In this document: one piece after another, positions 58,301-64,000 of the stretch
Numbering within the stretch: the first letter of the stretch is position 1
Layout of the letters: every line of letters begins with the position of its first letter
NCBI RefSeq assembly: GCF_902459465.1
Contig: NC_047065.1
Location: 4,460,309 to 4,524,308, forward strand
DNA from: Asterias rubens
Lineage: Eukaryota; Echinodermata; Asteroidea; Forcipulatida; Asteriidae
DNA length: 64,000 bases
Direction: 5' to 3'
The notes under the pieces: generated by a model
What the model was told of the DNA's origin: nothing
Database searches by the model: none
The model's input: only the letters and a program-made list of their open reading frames with translations
Translations under genes and position numbers: made by a program

Positions 58301-59648
58301 ATAGCAGACTGAAACTAGAATTGTACCACTCTGTGGGCATGGACGCAATTTATAACATTGATTATCAACATCCCTTAATACAATTGAATTCTTTGATAAA
58401 ACAATGAATTGATTATAGCTTCTTTGTTTTTATTTTTTTACAGATAAGCACCAAATTAGGAACATTTGGAATATTTTATTTGGGTTTGTTATTAATTTGT
58501 TTTTTAATGGCTTTATAAGCATACCTGTACTTTCGTATGGGACACACGTCGCGAATCAGCCGAAGGCCGCCGCACGTATTCCCGCAGCCATGCTCGTAAG
58601 CCTCGGCTGGAACCGGATTTCTGTGAGAAAACACGAGATTTTGACAATTCAGTAATAATAATCACATTTCGATGAAGAAGTTGCTGCATGTTACCGACAA
58701 TATTATACGCCTCACAACATTAAAGACAATGGACTCTATTGGTAATTGTCAAAGACTAGTCTTCTCAGTTGGTGTATCTCAACATATTCATAAAATAACA
58801 AACCTGTGAAAATTTGAGCTCAATCGGTCGTCGAATTTGCGAGATAATAATGAAAGAAAACAAAAAACTCTTGGTCACGAAGTTGTGTGCTTTCTGATGC
58901 TTGATTTCGAGACCTTAAATTCTAAACTTGAGGTCTCGAAATCAAATTCCTGGAAAATTACTTCTTTCTAAAAAACTACGTCACTTCAGAGGAGGCTGTT
59001 TCTCACAATGTTTTATACCATCAACCTCTCCCAATACTCGTAATCAAGTCAGGTTTTATGATGATAGTTATTTCGAGTAATTACCAATGGTGTCCACTGC
59101 CTTTAAACACAAATTGTCGACGTAATGCCAAGACCACCAACCTAAGCCAACAGCTTTCTGCTCCAACAAACTTCATGTTTTCCATCCATATTATGTTAAA
59201 ATTGATCGCCAGAGTGGTTATGTCGAACTAGGGCCACCATTGGTTGGATCCCAACACCAACACAATGCCGATATTACTGTCCCATTATTAGAAACAGATT
59301 GGATTTGTTTGATGTAGGGCCTACACGTTTTCGATCATGTTAAAAATAATGCAAGCTTAAAACCAACGTGGTTAGTTATGCCGAACGAAGGGCCAACATT
59401 GGTTGGATCCGAAATGCCAACACAATGCCGATCAAGTAAAACGTTGATCGAAATATTGTTTTAAAACGCTTAAAAAATATTAATCAATATTTGCGTGCTA
59501 TATATATAGCCTATACTATCTAAATACTATCTTTATAAATAGCCTATACATATATGTCATATCATTTTGTCGGAAAATTGTATTGTCTTTATAAATTCAT
59601 TGAAAATGTTGAAACAAGATTGTAACTTACCGGTTTTGGGTTGGACAT
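55313..59648 (-). CDS. Unrecognised 921-residue protein with internal duplication
   Basis: Five exons in coding order: 59631-59648 (MSNPKP), 58525-58620, 58094-58249, 57780-57932, 55313-57655; every intron is phase 0 and GT-AG, which supports one gene. Mostly acidic and charged, low complexity, probably disordered. Two divergent repeats, about residues 350-485 and 512-660, share in order Y-D-x-W, P-K-T-R/K-R-G-L-V and V/I-D-I-W-R-N-D. Exons 4 and 5 both begin Lys-Thr followed within ten residues by a Cys and Gly-Lys, hinting at exon duplication. Near the C-terminus, residues about 759-784 (LQKMLTFAGCPREQVERALR) look like a small UBA-type helical bundle. A basic tract at 853-876 could be a nuclear signal. 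No catalytic motif seen. Function unknown; I do not assign a family. Confidence 0.85.
58720..59106 (+). mobile_element. Family A element, copy 11
   Basis: TTAAAGACAATGGACTCTAT to GTGTCCACTGCCTTTAA, in intron 1 of the 921-residue gene. Confidence 0.85.
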
Positions 59649-61225
59649 ATTTACCGGTGTGAAGGGTGAAGTTTCTCTTACACAGAGAAAAGTATAATTC
59701 GTAAAACTAAACTGCTTTGAACTTGAATTCTCAGAAAGATTAGCAATCGATGCTCGCTATTCGCTCACAAGATTAGAAGTGTAATCTTTTATTTTATGTT
59801 TGTATACAGTTTACTGTGTCTGTTGTTGCTATTTGTTTCTTAGCTTTCGAGTTAACCGTCACAAAGCATAAATTATGACACATGCAAACTACGTAACAAT
59901 TCAAATGTAAAATGGGTGCGCGTTTATTTATTGATGATACGCGTGCGCACTCTGTCAGAATGACGTTATGCATAAATATTAAGTGAGGCGTATTGCATGC
60001 TCAACTATGATGTCTCTGCGCGCACGTATATAGGGCCTACGACCACCTGACGTGAAAAAATGGTAACTTCACGTTTGCTAAAAACGTGAGATTTCAACGA
60101 CACAATTTTGTGACGTTCACGCGTCTAAACTATGAACTGAATGAGGATCAGTTCGTTCATCCCATGGTATAAACGGGCTATTTTGTTATTGACTAACGCT
60201 AACTTTGTGGTCGGGGCACCATACCAACGAAAAACAGCATGCTGCCATATTAGTCGATGATGTCATCGTCAGCCAATCACCGTGCAGGAAAACCATGCTG
60301 TCTAATAGTTAATTTTTTCGTAATGGGAGTTTTGGATTAACGGTGGAAATCGCTGTATCCTGACTGGACTAGGTACGATCCGGTCTCGCTTTTAACATTT
60401 TCGGGAAGAATGTGAAAACATTATATCTAGTACAGTATACTAATTGGGGACTGTTGCTGACGTTCATAACGGGAAAATTTGCCGTGTTTTTGTGACTTGT
60501 TTTCTTCCTTTTTGGAAGTAGTCTCCGTCGTGCCATGATCATCCGGGAACGCTATTTTGGTGAAACAATGCCATCAGCGGAGTGCTTTCGTTTGTACACG
60601 TTAAGATAGACTTGATTCAAGCCCCGTTCTCGTGCGACAAGTCCCTAATCATATCCGACGTCAAAATGTAGCTATTGGTGTCCCGAGAGAATGGCCAAGC
60701 AAAGGATTGGGGATGCCAACCTCGCGATAGTTGTTTGTTGTTTAGGTGGTGGGACTGGAAATAAAAGGACCCTCACCATGCGGTCCACAACATACAGGAC
60801 GGGAGCGCTCGAGCGTGAGCATACAGACTACTGTGTTATGCTCTGTCCCGTCGGATCCTGTATGCACCGTCCCGAAAATCGAAATCTCGCTACTACCAAC
60901 ATGGGCTTGGGGAGGATGGATCAAAGAGGGCGCTGTCGGGAGAAGTTTGGCACTGTTTGCCATAATGGGGGGGGGGGGGGGACGAATCTCCGGTGACCGA
61001 ATCCCTTGCTACAGTGGCACTATGCGCCTATACCTAAACACAAGTTAATAAAAAATAGATGTGAAAAGTTCCTCCGCCTACTAGGCATACAACAATGTTT
61101 CCTTTAGACACTGGTCTAGAATTGCAAGGGTCGTGGGTTCGAATCCCACCCGAATAATATTATGCCTGTGAATTTTGTTATATATTTTTTTCACAGGACA
61201 CGGGAAAGTACAGACTATACAGTAT

Positions 61226-61484
61226 TATAACACCCCTTAGAAAATATTCTGCCTTTTCATTGGTTTAGAACGCGTCACATGATATGTCTTAGTTTTACTA
61301 GACGTCGGCCGTGTGATAGTGCACCGTTTGCCGTGTGATAGTCCGACGACTATCACACGGCGTGCAGTACCCAGACGTCTTTTACCCACCTCGAACCCAA
61401 TCAGTTGTGCATCTGTGTATTTGAAACGCGCATACGAACGTTCCGTGTACGAAGATAATAAATAGTCTGTTGGGGTGTTATAAA
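61226..61484. mobile_element. Inverted-repeat element with TATAACACCCC ends
   Basis: TATAACACCCC at the left, GGGGTGTTATA at the right, and an inner palindrome around GTGTGATAGT-CCGACG-ACTATCACAC. The left end recurs, diverged, near 63,305 (TATAACAACCCTTA, TTCTGCATTTTAATTGGTTTA). Confidence 0.7.
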
Positions 61485-61485
61485 A

Positions 61486-61641
61486 CAAATATTGACTGCT
61501 TTAACTCGTGCTATGGTTAAAACTACGACTCCCTCGGGGATCCCCGGACCGTTCCATTTTCCCTCGGCTGCGCCTCAGGAAAATAGAACGCTCCGGGATC
61601 ACCTCACCAGGAGTCGTAGCACTCGAAGCAGTCAATATTTG
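61486..61641. mobile_element. 156-bp foldback element
   Basis: CAAATATTGACTGCTT faces AAGCAGTCAATATTTG exactly. Inner arms continue imperfectly (CTACGACTCC and GGAGTCGTAG) to a core with ATTTTCCCTCGG. Confidence 0.75.
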
Positions 61642-61663
61642 TATACTAACACACGTCGGTGTA

Positions 61664-61792
61664 TAGTCTTGGCCCAAGACTATGGTGCTTGCCAGTGTAG
61701 TCTAGATTTCAAGCCGTCCAAGTAACTAAATCATACCGTGGCGGGCGCACTTTGGATCAAGAATCAAGCACCATAGTCTTGGGCCAAGACTA
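61664..61792. mobile_element. 129-bp element with perfect 28-bp terminal repeats and 9-bp target duplication
   Basis: 61,664-61,691 (TAGTCTTGGCCCAAGACTAT...) is the exact complement of 61,765-61,792. GTCGGTGTA stands on both sides (61,655-61,663 and 61,793-61,801). In the uninterrupted SINE relative at 47,049 the corresponding motif (TCGGTGTATGG) occurs once, confirming the duplication. Mutator-like by target length. Confidence 0.85.
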
Positions 61793-62858
61793 GTCGGTGT
61801 ATAGATAAAAAAACAAAATTAATATTCTTTATCCCCGATGCAAATGTAACATAAATTATAATGTTTCCTTTAATAGGTTATTTTGACTCCCATTTTGAAG
61901 ATAGTTATACAGAAAGCAGTGCCAGTGCTATAAACCGCGTGTTTGCCTTTACTTGACTGTTTTGACTGCTAAAATAAGAGTGCCTTGTTATAGCAGCCCG
62001 TTAATGGAACATTACAGAATTTGTAAGAACAAAACTCGTCTATACAAATTACAGATTTACGTAAAACTTAAACGGTTTATATGACCATGATAGAAATGTT
62101 TCCGTCTAAAATGTCATATAAATTGATGAGCAAATAAATACAAAATAATTTCCCATTTGCGTTTTATTAATTTTGTTTTTAATCGAAGTCTTGCAAAGTA
62201 ATCGGTTTGTCACTATTTTCTCGTGACCGAGATGGCCGATCGATCTCAAACTTCTATAAGTTTGCCAGTTTATGAAATTATGGTGTGTTACATAAAGTGC
62301 TTACATTACAAGTAACTGTTTTGTTGCCAAAAGGCAACCCTGTTATGCTTCTTTAACACCCCCATAAAAAAATGATAATAAAAAACAAATTATAATGTCT
62401 GACATGACCCTCTACGCGGCCCCAACAATAAAACATATAGACGACTACAGAATAATTCATGACAAGTGCTTGTCAGTGTATGGTCAGTGGAACAATAGAA
62501 AACAGGATAATCGTGTCCATTAAATAACTTACAATGGCTCCAATTTGCTTTGAAAATCATGTAATATTGATTCCCCTATAGGCATAATCCGGCCTTTTCA
62601 AAAGTTGGGTCTATAGTGTTGCATGTTTTCTCCATTGATAGGGGTGTGGCCAGAACTCGCCACGTATCTTATCTCAGTGGCTGAAGTGTCCAACCTTTCT
62701 TGTAGAGCTCTGGTGTATGGAGACTAATATTATAATTTCAACTAGCTTTCAAAACACGCTAGTCCGGTTTCTTTTGAATGCCTCGTTATACGACAGACAG
62801 ATCTAGTATACCCTGGTAAAATCAAATATTGGTGTTTGGTACCCGCTTACAATTTTGT

Positions 62859-63124
62859 TCAAACATTGTTCAGATGTAGCTGTTTGTGTTCGCGTCTCAA
62901 TAATACAAGAAAGCCCATGACCAACGGTGCTAGATTTGTGGCGTGCATCTTAATTAGGAGACGTGTACGTTTTGCCTCGTGCATGTAGGAGAATGGCTGT
63001 GAAGTATTAGGCGATGTATCGGTTCCTTTTGAAGAAAGTTGTAATTCCTCTGTGGTCTGTTCTCTCTGGGTTAAGCTTGCAGCTATCATGTTTCCGTAAA
63101 GTTCAAAATAATTGCCATCAAACA
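62859..63124 (-). CDS. Candidate terminal coding exon of a gene to the right
   Basis: Minus-strand frame of 88 codons to a stop, just after a strong acceptor (CTTGTCCTTTCAG). Reads (V)FDGNYFELYGNMIAASLTQ near its start and ends REHKQLHLNNV. No ATG opens it, so it would be an internal-to-last exon. I recognise no family. A stem-loop (CCATGGAGGAATA facing TATTCCTCCATGG) lies just upstream at 63,162-63,198. Chance is a real alternative. Confidence 0.22.
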
Positions 63125-63303
63125 CTGAAAGGACAAGATTGGTGACACCTTTTCAGTATAACCATGGAGGAATACCTAATTTATTCCTCCATGGTATAAC
63201 TGTACCGTTAATTACATGCCTCAAATCCCATTACAATATTATGTAGAAACACGACAAAGGTGGTGTTTGACATGACATCTCACGTGTAGCACTATACGGA
63301 AAC

Positions 63304-63440
63304 TATATAACAACCCTTACAAAGATTCTGCATTTTAATTGGTTTATAACCGATCATTTGTCTGGTTTTTACATGTATAGTGTACTGTACATGTTATAGC
63401 AACTATTGTACTAATGTATAACAACACGTGCTGACTTGTT
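63304..63440. mobile_element. Diverged copy of the TATAACACCCC element
   Basis: TATAACAACCCTTACAAAGA, then TTCTGCATTTTAATTGGTTT, colinear with 61,226-61,270; the right half is altered or truncated by the family A copy that follows. Confidence 0.5.
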
Positions 63441-63722
63441 TTAAAGACATATGGACACTATTGGTAATTGTCAAAGACCCGTCTTCTCACTTGTGTCCTT
63501 TCAGCAGATGCTTGATTTCGAGACCTCAAATTCTAAACTTGAGGTCACGAAATCAAATTCGTGAATAAATTATTACTTCTTTCTCGAAAACTACACCACT
63601 TCAGAGGGAGCCGTTTCTCACAGTGTTTTATACTGTCGACAGCTCCCCATTACTCGCTACCGAGTATGGTTTTATGGTCATAATTATTTTGAGTAATTAC
63701 CAATAGTGTCCACTGCCTTTAA
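63441..63722 (+). mobile_element. Family A element, copy 12, internally deleted
   Basis: TTAAAGACATATGGACACTA to GTGTCCACTGCCTTTAA; lacks about 110 bp of the left half. Confidence 0.8.
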
Positions 63723-64000
63723 TCGTGCTATGGTATTTTAAACTAAACTAACCCCAGAGCGGTCTTCACGATGCGTTAAATTACGCGGCTTAATTTTGTA
63801 CTATATGAATGAAACACTCACCTAAACTTTACACCAATCCAAAAAACAAGATCATGGTGGTTTGGTAAACTTTTTGAGCGGGTGATGCTTGGCAACCGAC
63901 AATTGTGGGTGTGTCTACGTGACGTATGTACAGTTAGTTACTGTATAATTTACAGTAATATCCCTACTAAAATACAGTAATATTGCGTGCAACAGAATTG
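63723..64000. other. Right edge of the window, nothing recognised
   Basis: AT-rich sequence without an open frame, repeat end or splice signal that I can support. Confidence 0.5.

Larger units (their letters stand above)
61105..61830 (+). mobile_element. tRNA-derived SINE, second family, split by later insertions
   Basis: Head with a perfect B box GGGTTCGAATCCC at about 61,135-61,147, then GCCTGTGAATTTTG and GGGAAAGTAC ending at about 61,212. The expected continuation ACTAACACACG-CGGTGTATAG resumes at 61,643, and its A-rich end follows at about 61,802. Two blocks are inserted: 61,213-61,643 and 61,664-61,792. Confidence 0.65.
59649..62858. other. Upstream region of the 921-residue gene and repeat-rich tract
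   Basis: 59,649-60,690 is the promoter side of the minus-strand gene and may hold another promoter; I see no convincing exon. 60,789-60,865 forms a hairpin (CATACAGGACGGGA facing TCCCGTCGGATCCTGTATG). 61.1-61.8 kb is nested repeats. 61,830-62,858 shows nothing I can name. Confidence 0.5.

Noticed and set aside
60691..60996. 101-codon plus-strand frame starting MAKQRIG
   Set aside because: Crosses a hairpin repeat and a poly-G run, with no recognisable domain or supporting splice sites.
1..64000. CRISPR array or bacterial operon
   Set aside because: Repeats are inverted-repeat transposons and SINEs; genes have introns and animal orthologues.

Overview
This is a eukaryotic nuclear window, probably from an echinoderm and most likely a sea star. 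The basis is: multi-exon genes with GT-AG introns of about 0.3-2.3 kb; clear animal orthologues (cathepsin Z, HERPUD, CHMP4, a TK2-type nucleoside kinase); a (CCCTAA)n tract of the animal telomere type; AT-rich DNA packed with short inverted-repeat elements and tRNA-derived SINEs. The species assignment is inference. I see no bacterial operon, CRISPR array or intact virus.

Layout. (1) 1-5,905, minus: the 5' part of a peptide-methionine sulfoxide reductase (MsrA) gene, running off the left edge. Its second exon has an in-frame TGA exactly where the catalytic Cys belongs, with an intact frame and matching splice phases around it, so I read it as a selenocysteine MsrA. (2) 8,261-15,862, minus: complete seven-exon cathepsin Z. 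(3) 16.6-26.95 kb, plus: complete HERPUD (ER-stress ubiquitin-like membrane protein), head-to-head with cathepsin Z. The shared upstream region has a CLEAR-type E-box on the cathepsin side and a consensus CRE plus a degenerate ERSE-like motif on the HERPUD side. (4) 32,902-38,777, plus: complete five-exon CHMP4/Snf7 (ESCRT-III). (5) 46,443-53,024, minus: complete six-exon mitochondrial-type deoxynucleoside kinase (TK2-like), convergent with CHMP4. A 32-codon membrane microprotein ORF starts 185 bp away on the opposite strand. (6) 55,313-59,648, minus: a five-exon gene for a 921-residue protein I do not recognise, with an internal duplication. (7) 59.7-64 kb: mostly repeats plus one candidate terminal exon.

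Much of the rest is mobile DNA. One TTAA-flanked family of about 390 bp (called family A here) has twelve copies. Other inverted-repeat families (B, C, D, E, F and more) have two or three copies each. Some are nested: C in A, A abutting a truncated F copy, and three elements inside one SINE. The most unusual repeat is a 1.1-kb element in cathepsin Z intron 1 that holds a telomere-type tract between two opposed arms of a GGGGCGAC minisatellite.

The genes do not form one pathway. A loose common theme is cell quality control (methionine repair, lysosomal proteolysis, ER-associated degradation, ESCRT membrane remodelling). The head-to-head promoter region is the only place where the sequence itself suggests shared regulation. 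Exon borders were set by hand from splice consensus, reading frame and family resemblance; no search was run.
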